A stretch of DNA of 64,000 bases from positions 33,242 through 97,241 of the forward strand of contig CAMOVR010000001.1 in NCBI GenBank assembly GCA_946627565.1, written 5' to 3'. Made by a program: the position numbers and the translations under genes. Positions within the stretch are counted from its first letter, which is position 1. Every line of letters begins with the position of its first letter. This DNA comes from an uncultured Clostridia bacterium. Its GTDB lineage: Bacteria > Bacillota > Clostridia > Christensenellales > Aristaeellaceae. The notes below the pieces were generated by a model. It was not told the DNA's origin. It searched no databases and worked only from the letters and a program-made list of their open reading frames with translations. This document shows positions 30,025-40,531 of this stretch, one piece after another.

Positions 30025-31242
30025 TCAGCGGGTAAGTTCCAGCGTGTCGCGTGCAATCATGATTTCTTCGTTGGTGGGGATAACAAGGACCTTGACCTTG
30101 CTGTCTTCGGTGGAAATCACGCATTCTTCTGCATGGCCATCTGCGCATGCGGCATTCTTGGCGTGATCCAGCTTGGCACCGAGCCATTCCATATCGGACA
30201 TGACGCGCTCGCGGAGCTGGCCGTTGTTTTCGCCGATGCCCGCCGTGAAGACGATCATATCTACGCCGCCCATGGCAGCAGCATAGGAGCCGATGTACTT
30301 CTTGATGCCGTAGACCAGCATGTCGCGGGCCAGCATGGCGTCTCCGTTGTAGTTGTCAGCGGCAGCGTCGATATCACGCATGTCGCTGGACAGACCGCTG
30401 ATGCCCAGCAGGCCGGACTTCTTGTTCATCATGGTGAGAACGTCGTCCACGGACATGTTCTCGTTGTTGGCGATGAACTGAACAACGGCGGGGTCAAGGG
30501 TACCGCAGCGGGTTCCCATCAGAAGGCCATCAAGTGGCGTAAGGCCCATGGAGGTGTCCACGCACTTGCCGTCCACCACGGCGCTCAGGCTGGAGCCGTT
30601 TCCAAGGTGGCAGATGATGATCTTTGTGCCGAGCTGGCTGATGCCCAGATACTCGCACACGCGCTTGGATACATAGCGGTGGGAAGTGCCGTGGAAGCCG
30701 TAGCGGCGCACGCCGTACTGATCGTGGTACTTCTTGGGCACGCCATACATATATGCCTTGGGCGGCATGGTCTGATGGAAAGCGGTATCGAACACAGCCA
30801 CCTGGGGCGTGTCAGGCATAACCTTCTCGCAGGCTTCAATGCCCATGAGGTTGGCAGGATTGTGGAGAGGTCCCAGCGGGATGCATTCCCGGATGGCATC
30901 CTTGACAGCGTCGTTGATGACCACGGAAGCGGAGAACTTGGTGCCGCCATGCAGTACGCGATGGCCAACAGCACCGATTTCCACTACGCTCTTGATGGCA
31001 CCCTTTTCGCTGTCCTGCAGGGCGGCGAGCATCATCTGGGTTGCTTCCACATGATCCGCAATGGGCTTGAAAACCTCATAGACTTTCTTCTCTGCGCCGG
31101 GCAGGGTAACGGTCTGCTTCAGATGGCCGCCTTCAATGCCGATGCGTTCCACCAGACCCTTGGCCAGGACGACTTCGCCGTCCATATCAATCAGCTGGAA
31201 CTTCAGGGAGGAAGAACCGGCATTGACGATCAGAATTTTCAT
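30025..31242 (-). CDS. ackA: Acetate kinase
   Basis: MKILIVNAGSSSLKFQLIDM, YGVRRYGFHGTSHRYVS, HLGNGSSLSAV, MSDMEWLGAKLD. Confidence 0.97.
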   Translation of the reverse strand: MKILIVNAGSSSLKFQLIDMDGEVVLAKGLVERIGIEGGHLKQTVTLPGAEKKVYEVFKPIADHVEATQMMLAALQDSEKGAIKSVVEIGAVGHRVLHGGTKFSASVVINDAVKDAIRECIPLGPLHNPANLMGIEACEKVMPDTPQVAVFDTAFHQTMPPKAYMYGVPKKYHDQYGVRRYGFHGTSHRYVSKRVCEYLGISQLGTKIIICHLGNGSSLSAVVDGKCVDTSMGLTPLDGLLMGTRCGTLDPAVVQFIANNENMSVDDVLTMMNKKSGLLGISGLSSDMRDIDAAADNYNGDAMLARDMLVYGIKKYIGSYAAAMGGVDMIVFTAGIGENNGQLRERVMSDMEWLGAKLDHAKNAACADGHAEECVISTEDSKVKVLVIPTNEEIMIARDTLELTR

Positions 31243-31302
31243 AAGTAGCATCGCTCCTCTTTACTTGTTTCGTAGGACTGCAGTCCCTGCATGATGCGTC
31301 TG

Positions 31303-32319
31303 TCAGCCCTGAGCGATGACAGCGACGGCAGCGACGGTGTTGATGATTTCTTCCACGTTGCAGCCACGGGACAGGTCATTGACAGGCTTGGCCAGACCCT
31401 GGATGATCGGTCCAATAGCCTTTGCACCGGCAAGGCGCTGCACCAGTTTGTAACCAATGTTGCCTGCTCCCAGATTCGGGAAGATCAGGACGTTGGGGTT
31501 CTTGCCGGCCACAGGAGATCCGGGAGCCTTCAGGTTGGCAACGGTTTCCACCAGGGCAGCATCGGCCTGCAGTTCGCCGTCAAGAGCCAGATCGGGAGCC
31601 AGCTCATGGGCCTTGGCCGTAGCTTCCTGAACCCGGGTAACCGTGTCATGCTTTGCGCTGCCCTTGGTGGAGAAGGAAAGCATGGCAACCTTGGGTTCTA
31701 CACCCAGAAGAGACTTGCAGGTGTTGGCGGTGGCCACTGCAATGGCAGCCAGCTCGTCGCTGTTGGGCTCAATGTTCACGGCGCAGTCGCCAAAGAGCAT
31801 CACGCCGTCAGAACCGTATTCCTTGGTGGGCAGTTCCATGATAAAGCAGCTGGAGGCAGTGGAGATGCCAGGAGCCATCTTGATGATCTGCAGAGCCGGA
31901 CGGAGTACGTTGCCGGTGGAATTGATGGCGCCGGCCACCATGCCGTCGGCGTCGTCCATCTTCAGCATCATGGTGGCAAAATAAAGGGTATTGTGATAGA
32001 CCAGATCGGTGGCCTGTTCCATCGTCATGCCCTTCTTCTGGCGCAGTTCGCAGAGCTTCTGAGCGTAAGCTTCGGACTTGGGCCAGGTGGCGGGGTCTAC
32101 GATCTGTACGTCTTTCAGGTCGGTACCGGTTTCCTGGGCTACCTTCTGAATCTTTTCAGGGGAGCCGACCAGGCTGATCCTGGCAAGGCCTTCTGCCACA
32201 ATCTTTGCGGCAGCCTGAACGGTACGGGGCTCGTCACCTTCAGCAAGCACAATGTGCTTTACATTGGTTTTGGCTTTGGCTTTAATCTGATCAATCACAG
32301 ACATGTGAGGTTCCTCCAA
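31303..32319 (-). CDS. pta: Phosphate acetyltransferase
   Basis: IVLAEGDEPRTVQAAAKIVAEGLARISLVG, ADGMVAGAINSTGNVLRPALQIIK, NVLIFPNLGAGNIGYKLVQRL; next to ackA. Confidence 0.96.
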   Translation of the reverse strand: MEEPHMSVIDQIKAKAKTNVKHIVLAEGDEPRTVQAAAKIVAEGLARISLVGSPEKIQKVAQETGTDLKDVQIVDPATWPKSEAYAQKLCELRQKKGMTMEQATDLVYHNTLYFATMMLKMDDADGMVAGAINSTGNVLRPALQIIKMAPGISTASSCFIMELPTKEYGSDGVMLFGDCAVNIEPNSDELAAIAVATANTCKSLLGVEPKVAMLSFSTKGSAKHDTVTRVQEATAKAHELAPDLALDGELQADAALVETVANLKAPGSPVAGKNPNVLIFPNLGAGNIGYKLVQRLAGAKAIGPIIQGLAKPVNDLSRGCNVEEIINTVAAVAVIAQG

Positions 32320-32648
32320 TGCCGTTATCGGCAGAATTTTTCGGAGGTATTATACACGATTTTTCAAAGAAGGAACAGTACGGAAAAAATCCCCACTGTC
32401 ATGCCCCCCGCAGATCCGCTGCATTTTGCCGTGCAGCCCGGAACCTGCTGTGAAGATGTGCTGTCAGGAAAAGACCGCTGGAAGCTTCAGAAAATAACTT
32501 CCTGCAGGGGTCTGAGCATGCAGCCTGACAGGGCGCCCGGAGAAAAGACAAAAAACACGCCAAGTTCCGTAATACGGTAAAAAAGGATGGAATGCGGGAT
32601 TGCAGAAAATCGTTTAATTTTGTAAAATTCTTTTTTGCGGAGGTTTTT

Positions 32649-33797
32649 ATGAAACACTTCAGGACTTATGTATCTGCTGTGCTCTGCGCTGTCATTCTGT
32701 TTGTGCTGCCTGCTCAGACACGGGCGGGAGACCTGGAGGATGCCGGCCTGGATCTCGGCATACATTCTGTACATTATCCCCGCTATACAGATCCGGAGGC
32801 AGAAACGGCAGAAGCTGTCAACAGTGCATTGCAGGATTCCCTGCATATAACGGATCTTACAGGCCGTCTGGCTGCTGTTATGTCAAACGCGCATCCGCTT
32901 ACCGTTACCTGGGACGGAGAGGCTGCGGATGCATGGGTCTCTGCACATATTCATGCATCCGGCCCCGTGGAAAGTACAAATACCACAGTCATGGACTTTG
33001 TGTGCAATCTGGATCTGAGAAACCAGGGGGAAATCCGCCGGATCTCACTTCATGATATCTTTGAAAACCCGTCAGATGCCATCCGGCAGATGGAAACAAA
33101 GATTGATGAGGAAATCCTTCCCTATCTTTCTGCGCATCTGCCGGCCTGCGACCTTCTTCCCATGGGGGATGTGGCAGAAAACTTTACCATGGATACCTGC
33201 GGTATAACGTTTTATTATCCGGCAGACCGGTTTACCACACTTTCGGGCAGCACAGGAAACATACGCTTCTACTGGTGGGAACTGGAAGGCCTGAAGGATG
33301 AGGACGGTTCCCTGCCTGCGGGTATGCAGTCAGTGGACGACGCAGCGCAATCCATTGCCAGTGCTGTCAGTGAGGGGGCACTGCCGGGGATTCCGGCGCA
33401 TCTGGGTGATCCGATGCCGGATATTCTGGGAAGATTTCCCATGCTGCATGATCCTGACAATATTGAAGGCGCACGCATATTTGAAGTGGAAGGTGCTGCG
33501 TTCCGGGACGTGCTGCTGCTGACAGACGCGCTTTCCGTCAATGATTATGAGAACAGCCTGCTGGAAGGAATCCGGACGAACCGGTACTCGCTGTATGGTC
33601 TTGAGACCGGCAGAACCACCGTGCAGGAATGGCGGGAATTACTTGGAAGACCGGATGCAACGGTTGAGCTGGACGCTGATAAGGCAGAAATGCAGGGAGT
33701 TTCTCCCGGTACTTCAGATTATTATGCATTCGGGGAGCATACCCTGAGACTGCACGCTGACAGGGATCAGATTTTGACAGTCATCACGCTGCAGTGA
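32649..33797 (+). CDS. Secreted hypothetical protein, possibly with a DUF3298/RsiV-like domain
   Basis: Signal peptide MKHFRTYVSAVLCAVILFVLPAQTRA; RISLHDIFENPSDAIRQMETKIDEEIL resembles DUF3298-type proteins; GGAGG RBS. Confidence 0.6.
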   Translation: MKHFRTYVSAVLCAVILFVLPAQTRAGDLEDAGLDLGIHSVHYPRYTDPEAETAEAVNSALQDSLHITDLTGRLAAVMSNAHPLTVTWDGEAADAWVSAHIHASGPVESTNTTVMDFVCNLDLRNQGEIRRISLHDIFENPSDAIRQMETKIDEEILPYLSAHLPACDLLPMGDVAENFTMDTCGITFYYPADRFTTLSGSTGNIRFYWWELEGLKDEDGSLPAGMQSVDDAAQSIASAVSEGALPGIPAHLGDPMPDILGRFPMLHDPDNIEGARIFEVEGAAFRDVLLLTDALSVNDYENSLLEGIRTNRYSLYGLETGRTTVQEWRELLGRPDATVELDADKAEMQGVSPGTSDYYAFGEHTLRLHADRDQILTVITLQ

Positions 33798-33814
33798 ACT
33801 GATATGGAGGACCC

Positions 33815-36800
33815 ATGACCAAAAAACGAACGAAAACATCAACACGCCGGGCCAAGGCGCCTGACAGCATATTTTCACGGCAGATCAGCGCATATCTTCT
33901 CATTGCCTTTGGCATACTGGTCTTTCTCGCCGTGATCCTGCAGATGCAGGGTGCTGTGTTTGAGGCACTGCGCACTTTTGCCTTCGGTCTGGCAGGTGGA
34001 TTTGGCTTCCTGATACCGCTTTTTCCGGTATGGGCCGGTGTATCCATGCTGTTTTCAACAAAGCCGAAAGAAAAAGGCAGCTTCCGTGTTCCCGCACTGA
34101 TCTGTCTTCTTTATCTCTTTGTTCTGGCCGCCGCCGTGCTTTTTACCTATACCAGCTACGGGGCGCTTGGCAGAGTTTCCCTTATGGATTATTTTGCCCA
34201 CCGCTCAGGCACTTATGGGGCATTTACAGATATGCTGTCCCATGCCTTTTCCTTCTGTTCAGGCGGAAAAATGGGTATATCCGGCGGACTGCTGGGCACG
34301 CTGGTTGCCTGGCCGCTTTGGCGCATCCTGGGCAGCAACCTGTCCGGTGTTCTGTGTATCCTGATTATGGCTGTTATCGTGGTGCCCGGGATTCTGAGGG
34401 TTGATCTTGTCGCCCTTTTTCAGAACCTGAGGCTTCAATTCCTGGAACTCCACAATGAGCGCAGCGAGGAGCGGGTCAGGCGGGAGGAAGCCCTGGCACA
34501 GAGAGCCCTGGAAGTAAAAAAGGAAGATATGATTCGGGAGGCAAAGCGGCAGTCCTTCGCAGAACGCCCCCGTCCGGAACAGTTTTCAGGTCCCCACAAT
34601 GTGGTGGCGGCGTCAGGACCTCAGAGTGTCAGTGAAGTCACGGGCTTTGCACCGACTCCGGAAGAAAACCCGAACTATGTGCCCAGACCCAGGGCACGCA
34701 GGTCCGCCATATCAAGGATTTTCGGCGACCCGGAAAAAAATGCGGAGCGGGATATCGCATCCGAACTCTTCCCGCAGACACCTGCTGCCGCAGGACAGGA
34801 AAAACCTGCTCAGCAGATGCCGGTTTATCCCCCCGTGCAGACGGCAGATGCCCCGGCCGGACAGGTGTCCGGCTATTCCCCGGAACAGGCATGGCAGCAG
34901 AACGGTTCTGCATCCCCCTTTCAGATTCCCGCCCAGCAGCCTCCCTCTCAGAAGGTACCGCGCCAGACTGCTCCCGCACCCGTGCCGCCGCAGCCCGAAG
35001 CTGTACCCACCAATCCCCATGGTCTGAAAGGTCCTGCCCGCCCTGCAGCTGCCTATCCTGTTGATGTGCAGGAGATCCCGGAGATTGTGGATCCGGATGA
35101 TGTGATACCGCCTGTCGCATCCTTCCCTGAACCGGAAAAGCCTGCTCCGGCCAGTGCTGCCGGCCAGCGCCGTCCTGCTGCGTGGATCCAGCAGACGCCT
35201 GATCCCATACCCGAGCCGGAGCCTGCAGCGGCTGTGCAGGAAGATGAAGAAGATGACGGATTCCCGGATGATCTGTTCCCTGCCCCGCAGCAGGTGATGC
35301 CGCCGCCGCAGGTGAGAACGGCACCCAGCACATGGAAACCTGAACTGGAAATTGTACCGCCGGGAGACGGGCAGACATTCGGTCAGAAGGATAAGGAAAA
35401 AGAAGAGGCGGAACATCTTCCGATTCCCTATATTTTCCCGGATCCTTCCCTGCTTAAGGAGCCTGACATGAAAACAGGCTTCAGTCCGGAGGAAGATGCC
35501 CAGAGATCAAGGCGGCTTGAGGAGACGCTGGCTTCCTTTAAGATTGCCTGTACCGTCAAGCATGTTACCCATGGCCCCACCATTTCCCGTTTCGAGCTGG
35601 AACTGGCAGCCGGCATCAAGGTGAGCAAAATCACAGACCTTGGACCGAATATTGCCATGAATATGGAAGTAAAGTCAGTCCGTATCGAAGCTCCGATACC
35701 CGGCAAATCACTGGTGGGTGTGGAAGTTCCCAACCGGAAGGTGGCCACCGTGACACTGAAGGAGGTGCTCTCCTCCGATATCATGGTCAAGGCCTCCGAT
35801 CCCCTGGTGGTGGCACTTGGAAAAGACATTGCCGGTTCCCCTGTGATATGCAATCTGGCAAGAATGCCGCATCTTCTGATCGCAGGTGCCACAGGTTCCG
35901 GTAAATCCGTGTGCATCAATACAATCATCGGTTCCCTGCTTTACCGGACCACGCCGGATCAGGTCAGACTGATCCTGGTGGACCCGAAGGTTGTGGAACT
36001 GCAGTGCTACAACGGTATCCCCCATCTGCTGGCGCCGGTGGTAAGCGATCCCCATAAGGCCGCCGGGGCACTTCAGTGGGCCGTAGATGAAATGATGCGC
36101 CGCTACACCATTTTCCAGGAAGCCGGCGTGCGCAACCTTGACGGATACAATAAGCTGCTGGGCGAAGAGGAAAAGCATATCCCCAGGATCGTCATTATCA
36201 TCGATGAGCTGGCTGACCTTATGATGACCTGCAAGCGCGAGGTGGAAGAATATATCTGCCGCCTTGCCCAGCTGGCACGTGCTGCAGGCATCCATCTGAT
36301 CGTGGCAACCCAGCGCCCCTCCGTGGACGTCATCACCGGCCTGATCAAGGCCAATATTCCCAGCCGTATCGCTTTTAAGGTTTCCAGCTTTATCGACTCC
36401 CGTACCATACTTGACAAGAATGGTGCGGAACAGCTTCTGGGCTACGGCGACATGCTTTACCAGCCCATGGGTGAATTCACACCGATCCGTGTACAGGGCT
36501 GCTTCCTTTCAGATGAAGAGGTCAACAGCATTACGGATTTCATCCGCAAGACCAGTGAGAGCGATTATGACGAGAACTTCGTGACGCAGCTGTCCAAGAT
36601 TGAAACCGAATCTGTTGTTCCGGCGGATATTCTTGAGGGCGGCGGCGACAGCGGAGATTCTTCCCTGCTGGACCAGTGCATTGAAATTGCCCTGATGGAT
36701 GGCCAGGTTTCCACATCTCTTCTGCAGAGGCGGCTGAAGATCGGCTATGCCAGAGCTGGACGTCTGGTGGATGAGATGGAGAAACAGGGAATCATCTCTG

Positions 36801-36883
36801 CAAAGGACGGTGCGAAGCCCCGGCTGTGCCTGATCACCAGGGATGAATATGAACAGATGAAAAGTGCAGGCAGGTTTTCCTGA
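33815..36883 (+). CDS. DNA translocase FtsK/SpoIIIE
   Basis: N-terminal TM segments, Q/P-rich linker, GKDIAGSPVICNLARMPHLLIAGATGSGKSVCINTIIGSLLYR, VIIIDELADLMM, LATQRPSVDVITG-like motor, C-terminal gamma domain. Confidence 0.96.
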   Translation: MTKKRTKTSTRRAKAPDSIFSRQISAYLLIAFGILVFLAVILQMQGAVFEALRTFAFGLAGGFGFLIPLFPVWAGVSMLFSTKPKEKGSFRVPALICLLYLFVLAAAVLFTYTSYGALGRVSLMDYFAHRSGTYGAFTDMLSHAFSFCSGGKMGISGGLLGTLVAWPLWRILGSNLSGVLCILIMAVIVVPGILRVDLVALFQNLRLQFLELHNERSEERVRREEALAQRALEVKKEDMIREAKRQSFAERPRPEQFSGPHNVVAASGPQSVSEVTGFAPTPEENPNYVPRPRARRSAISRIFGDPEKNAERDIASELFPQTPAAAGQEKPAQQMPVYPPVQTADAPAGQVSGYSPEQAWQQNGSASPFQIPAQQPPSQKVPRQTAPAPVPPQPEAVPTNPHGLKGPARPAAAYPVDVQEIPEIVDPDDVIPPVASFPEPEKPAPASAAGQRRPAAWIQQTPDPIPEPEPAAAVQEDEEDDGFPDDLFPAPQQVMPPPQVRTAPSTWKPELEIVPPGDGQTFGQKDKEKEEAEHLPIPYIFPDPSLLKEPDMKTGFSPEEDAQRSRRLEETLASFKIACTVKHVTHGPTISRFELELAAGIKVSKITDLGPNIAMNMEVKSVRIEAPIPGKSLVGVEVPNRKVATVTLKEVLSSDIMVKASDPLVVALGKDIAGSPVICNLARMPHLLIAGATGSGKSVCINTIIGSLLYRTTPDQVRLILVDPKVVELQCYNGIPHLLAPVVSDPHKAAGALQWAVDEMMRRYTIFQEAGVRNLDGYNKLLGEEEKHIPRIVIIIDELADLMMTCKREVEEYICRLAQLARAAGIHLIVATQRPSVDVITGLIKANIPSRIAFKVSSFIDSRTILDKNGAEQLLGYGDMLYQPMGEFTPIRVQGCFLSDEEVNSITDFIRKTSESDYDENFVTQLSKIETESVVPADILEGGGDSGDSSLLDQCIEIALMDGQVSTSLLQRRLKIGYARAGRLVDEMEKQGIISAKDGAKPRLCLITRDEYEQMKSAGRFS

Positions 36884-36913
36884 TTGCAAAATAACTTGAA
36901 AGGAGTGGTATAT

Positions 36914-38131
36914 ATGGCAAATGAAAACAGACAGATGACAGGTATCATGGATTATATCAGATGGCGTGGGGATCTTCCTGTTTCTGCTGTCCCGTGGTGC
37001 CCGATTGATTCCCTTCTGCTGGCCGTGATGACCTATCAGGATATGCCCGGCTGCGAGACCAAAGGCGGCATGCTGCTGAAAGAAGTCGTGGACAGTCTGG
37101 TGCTGAAGCGGGATGTCCAGGCAGAAAAAGACAGAATGGAAATGATCCGTGCCATGGCTGAATCCAGAAGGTTTGGCGGCATGAGGCTGTGCCTGCAGGT
37201 CGCTGAGTCTGATGCGGACCGCTCCATCCAGTTTTCTGCTGTCACCTGCCTGATTGAAGAGGGCCCTGTTGTGGTGGCCTACCGTGGAACAGATCATACG
37301 CTGGTGGGATGGAAAGAAGATTTCATGATGAGCTACATCTCCCCTGTCCCGGCGCAGGCCGAGGCACTGGCGTATCTGGTAAAGGCGGCGGAGGTGTCAG
37401 ATGCCCCCATTGTGCTGACCGGGCACAGCAAGGGCGGAAACCTGGCCAGTTATGCAGGTGCCCATGCAGCACCGGAGATTCAGAAGCGTATTATGGAAGT
37501 GGCATCCTTTGACGGTCCCGGTCTTGATGATGCCACCATAGACAGCGAAGGGTACAGCCGTATCCGGCCGGTTCTTGATTCCTTCATTCCAAACGGTTCC
37601 GTTGTGGGACTGCTTATGAACTATCACAAGAATTATCAGATTGTACGGTCCAGTACGGTGGGACTGTTCCAGCATGATCCCTTCACCTGGGGCATTCTCG
37701 GTCCTGCTTTTATACGTGCCGAAGATACCACCATGTCCTCCCAGCTTATTGATGAGACAGTCCATGAGTGGCTTGCCACCTGCTCTCCGGATATGCTGGA
37801 GGACTTTGTCCAAACCATGTTTACCACACTGGAAAAGCTTTACGCCAACCGCGGCGAGGAGGATCTTCTTGACATTCAGGCCGCCGGTGTTGTGGAAGCA
37901 GCGGCCTATGTGCAGAAACTGAAGCCTGAAGTCCGTGAACAGCTGGGCGCCATGATGGGCCGCCTGCTGGAGATTGCCAAAGACACCTATATTCAGAAAG
38001 GTCTGCAGAAAAACCTGCAGACCACACTGGACAGCATTTCTCAGCGTCTTCGCAGCTTCGGAGACAGCCTCCAGCAGATTGGAGATGCGGGAAAGGCAAA
38101 GGAGAAGGAGCCTGATTCGAGTGCAGATTGA
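36914..38131 (+). CDS. DUF2974-family (Mbeg1-like) lipase-fold protein
   Basis: MDYIRWRGDLPVSAVPWCPIDSLLLAVMTYQDM, VVAYRGTDHTLVGWKEDFMMSYISPVPAQ, VLTGHSKGGNLASYAG. Confidence 0.88.
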   Translation: MANENRQMTGIMDYIRWRGDLPVSAVPWCPIDSLLLAVMTYQDMPGCETKGGMLLKEVVDSLVLKRDVQAEKDRMEMIRAMAESRRFGGMRLCLQVAESDADRSIQFSAVTCLIEEGPVVVAYRGTDHTLVGWKEDFMMSYISPVPAQAEALAYLVKAAEVSDAPIVLTGHSKGGNLASYAGAHAAPEIQKRIMEVASFDGPGLDDATIDSEGYSRIRPVLDSFIPNGSVVGLLMNYHKNYQIVRSSTVGLFQHDPFTWGILGPAFIRAEDTTMSSQLIDETVHEWLATCSPDMLEDFVQTMFTTLEKLYANRGEEDLLDIQAAGVVEAAAYVQKLKPEVREQLGAMMGRLLEIAKDTYIQKGLQKNLQTTLDSISQRLRSFGDSLQQIGDAGKAKEKEPDSSAD

Positions 38132-38696
38132 ATTCCTGAAGGAAGAGATCAGCCGCGTGCTGGATGACAGCCTGGAGCAGCTGACCAGAAGCGGACAGCT
38201 GAAGCCCGGAAATCTGGTGGTACTGGGCTGTTCCACCAGCGAAATCACGGGAGCACGTATAGGAAAAGGCAGTGTCCCGGAAATCGGGCTGATCGTGGCC
38301 CAATCGTTCATTTCGTCCTGCCATATGCGCGGCCTGAATCCAGTGTTTCAGTGCTGTGAACATCTGAACCGTGCCCTGGTGATGGAAGCTGAAGTACTGG
38401 AGGAGCACCGCCTGATCCGGGTTCATGCCGTGCCCCAGCCCAAAGCAGGAGGCAGTGCGGCGGCTGCGGCGTGGAAGCTGATGCAGCATCCTGCCCTGGC
38501 CATGTCTGTTCAGGCAGATGCAGCCATCGATATTGGAGATACGCTTGTGGGCATGCACATCCGTCCTGTAGCCGTCCCGGTAAGGGGCAATTACAGCCAG
38601 ATTGGCCAGGCAAATCTGGTTATGGCCTACAGCAGACTGCCCCTGATTGGCGGAGAACGTGCAGTCTATTCGGAAACGGAATCTGTGAAACTGTGA
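38121..38696 (+). CDS. TIGR01440 (DUF436, YwlG-like) family protein
   Basis: LVVLGCSTSEITGARIGKGSVPEIG, GLNPVFQCCEHLNRALVMEAE, DTLVGMHIRPVAVPVR; GTG start inferred. Confidence 0.88.
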   Translation: MQIEFLKEEISRVLDDSLEQLTRSGQLKPGNLVVLGCSTSEITGARIGKGSVPEIGLIVAQSFISSCHMRGLNPVFQCCEHLNRALVMEAEVLEEHRLIRVHAVPQPKAGGSAAAAAWKLMQHPALAMSVQADAAIDIGDTLVGMHIRPVAVPVRGNYSQIGQANLVMAYSRLPLIGGERAVYSETESVKL

Positions 38697-38702
38697 CAAA
38701 AA

Positions 38703-38733
38703 GGGCCGAAGCTATTAAAGCTTCGGTCCTTTT
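38703..38733. terminator. Bidirectional intrinsic terminator between converging genes
   Basis: gggccgaagct/agcttcggtcc hairpin with A tract before and T tract after. Confidence 0.85.
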
Positions 38734-38745
38734 AGGTCGTTTGAA

Positions 38746-39588
38746 TCAGTTTACCGGGGTGAAATCGTTGTAGCAGAGCATGATGCCGCCTTTTTCTGCG
38801 TAGTAAGAGCAAAGTCCCCTGCATTCTCCGATGGTGACATGGGCCTGCGGGAATTCGTTCTGAATTTCTTCGCGGAGTCTTTCTGCAAGGGGCAGATTCA
38901 GGCAATGGTCAATGTGGATCGAGCCCCCGGCATAATTCCGTGCCTTCATTTCCCTGAGGATGATCTGGGGCAGTTTTCCTTCTCCCCTGCATTTGTCCAC
39001 GGGCTTGATCCTGCCGTTTTCTCCCACGGCAATGATGCGGATGTTCAGCAGGCCTACAGCCTTGGCAACGGCCATGGGTACGCGGCCGTTTCTGGAGAGA
39101 TTGTTCATGGATGCCAGAGCAAAAATCAGAAATGCATGGCGGTGAAGGTACTCCAGCTTTTTGATGATCTCATCAAAGGGTACGCCCTGAGCGGAAAGAT
39201 CTGCAGCATTCTCTGCCAGCAGGCGCATAAGGGGTCCAGTGGAAAGGGAATCGAAAATGTAGCCCCTGGCACCGGGGTGCTCCTGCAGGTACTCACTCAT
39301 GGCCTGGGAGCATGACGCATAGCTGCCTGAAAGATTGCTGGAAATGGTGATGGCGATAATCTCATCCGCCCCTTCAAAGGCGGAACGCCAGTCATCTATA
39401 TTGGGACAGGAAGTGCTGCTCTTTTCCTTGCTTTCCTGAAGATAACGTACCATTTCTTCCACATCCAGCTGACGGTCGTCAACAAATTCCGTCGCGCCGG
39501 AGAGAATGCGCAGAGGCACCGTGCAGTAGTCCGCACCCTTAAGATCTGTCATATTAATAGAAGAATCGCTGACAATTCTCAGTGACAT
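38746..39588 (-). CDS. DegV family (fatty-acid-binding) protein
   Basis: MSLRIVSDSSINMTDLKGADYCTVPLRI, EIIAITISSNLSGSYASCSQA, YIFDSLSTGPLMRLL; start set at MSLRIV. Confidence 0.93.
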   Translation of the reverse strand: MSLRIVSDSSINMTDLKGADYCTVPLRILSGATEFVDDRQLDVEEMVRYLQESKEKSSTSCPNIDDWRSAFEGADEIIAITISSNLSGSYASCSQAMSEYLQEHPGARGYIFDSLSTGPLMRLLAENAADLSAQGVPFDEIIKKLEYLHRHAFLIFALASMNNLSRNGRVPMAVAKAVGLLNIRIIAVGENGRIKPVDKCRGEGKLPQIILREMKARNYAGGSIHIDHCLNLPLAERLREEIQNEFPQAHVTIGECRGLCSYYAEKGGIMLCYNDFTPVN

Positions 39589-39636
39589 GGCAGCCTCCTC
39601 AATAAAACCAGTTTTCAGAATATATTGTGCAGAAAG

Positions 39637-39665
39637 ATTGTATTCTTTTGGCCTGTTCTTGTCAA
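39637..39665 (-). promoter_or_regulatory. Sigma-A promoter for degV
   Basis: Minus strand TTGACA - 17 bp - TACAAT. Confidence 0.7.
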
Positions 39666-39695
39666 GAGTTTTTGAAAAACCGATCATCAGATATC

Positions 39696-39724
39696 TTGAC
39701 ACATTAAACGGGTTTCAATATAAT
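39696..39724 (+). promoter_or_regulatory. Consensus sigma-A promoter for the DUF1836 gene
   Basis: TTGACA - 17 bp - TATAAT, exact consensus. Confidence 0.8.
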
Positions 39725-39753
39725 TCATTACAATAACAGTGCGAGGTGATTGA

Positions 39754-40389
39754 ATGATCCATGAATCCCAGGAAGAGATACAGAAAGCCATACGGCATTT
39801 CCGCCTTCCTATATATGAAGAGATTACAGACGTGGGTCTGTACCTGGACCAGGTGACGCGCTATATCAACGAATACATGTTTCCCCTGGGGGAAGAAATG
39901 GCTATCACCTCTTCCATGATCTCCAATTATGTGAAACGCAGGCTGATTTCAAGTCCGGTGCATAAGCGGTATTCCAGGGATCAGATTGCGTCCCTGATCT
40001 GCATCGCCATGATCAAGAGCTTTCTTTCCCTGGATCAGATTTATCTCCTCAGGCACATTGACCACGAGAACTCTACAACCGCCCAGAGTTATGCCTGTTT
40101 CAGGGATGAGCTGAACCTGGCGCTTGAGCATGTATTTGAACAGAAAGAAGCTCCCGCAGCGGATGTGAGTACGGACACCATGGGAGATTACCGGCTGCTG
40201 ATTCATAACATCGCCATGGCAGCTGCGCACCAGATTCATCTTCAGATCTGTTTCTCCGCCATTTCCCATTTCAGCGGTGTACCTGCCCCTGAAAAGAAAG
40301 GCAGAGAGAAAAAGGCAAAAGAGATGGAAAGGGCGGAAGAATCGGAGAAAGATCCGGAAGAAAGAGTGCAAAAAAATTTGGAAACATGA
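39754..40389 (+). CDS. DUF1836 domain-containing protein
   Basis: YINEYMFPLGEEMAITSSMISNYVKRRLISSPVHKRYSRDQIASLICIAMIKSFLSLDQI; charged C-terminal tail. Confidence 0.85.
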   Translation: MIHESQEEIQKAIRHFRLPIYEEITDVGLYLDQVTRYINEYMFPLGEEMAITSSMISNYVKRRLISSPVHKRYSRDQIASLICIAMIKSFLSLDQIYLLRHIDHENSTTAQSYACFRDELNLALEHVFEQKEAPAADVSTDTMGDYRLLIHNIAMAAAHQIHLQICFSAISHFSGVPAPEKKGREKKAKEMERAEESEKDPEERVQKNLET

Positions 40390-40479
40390 CACAATGAATT
40401 GCATAAAGCAACTGAATCATGATGCAAATGCTGAAATACCGCAATGAATGGCGGAGGAAATAATCTTTACGAATTTGTC

Positions 40480-40507
40480 TTGACAGAAATCTGAAAATCG
40501 CTATAAT
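40480..40507 (+). promoter_or_regulatory. Sigma-A promoter for tRNA-Pro
   Basis: TTGACA - 16 bp - TATAAT. Confidence 0.75.
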
Positions 40508-40531
40508 ATCCATTGTCCTGAGGGACAATGA

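Noticed and set aside
32319-32649. Riboswitch or structured RNA in the pta divergent spacer
   Set aside because: Only a small TGCCG-ATAA-CGGCA hairpin and a TGTATAAT extended -10 are visible; no known riboswitch core recognised.
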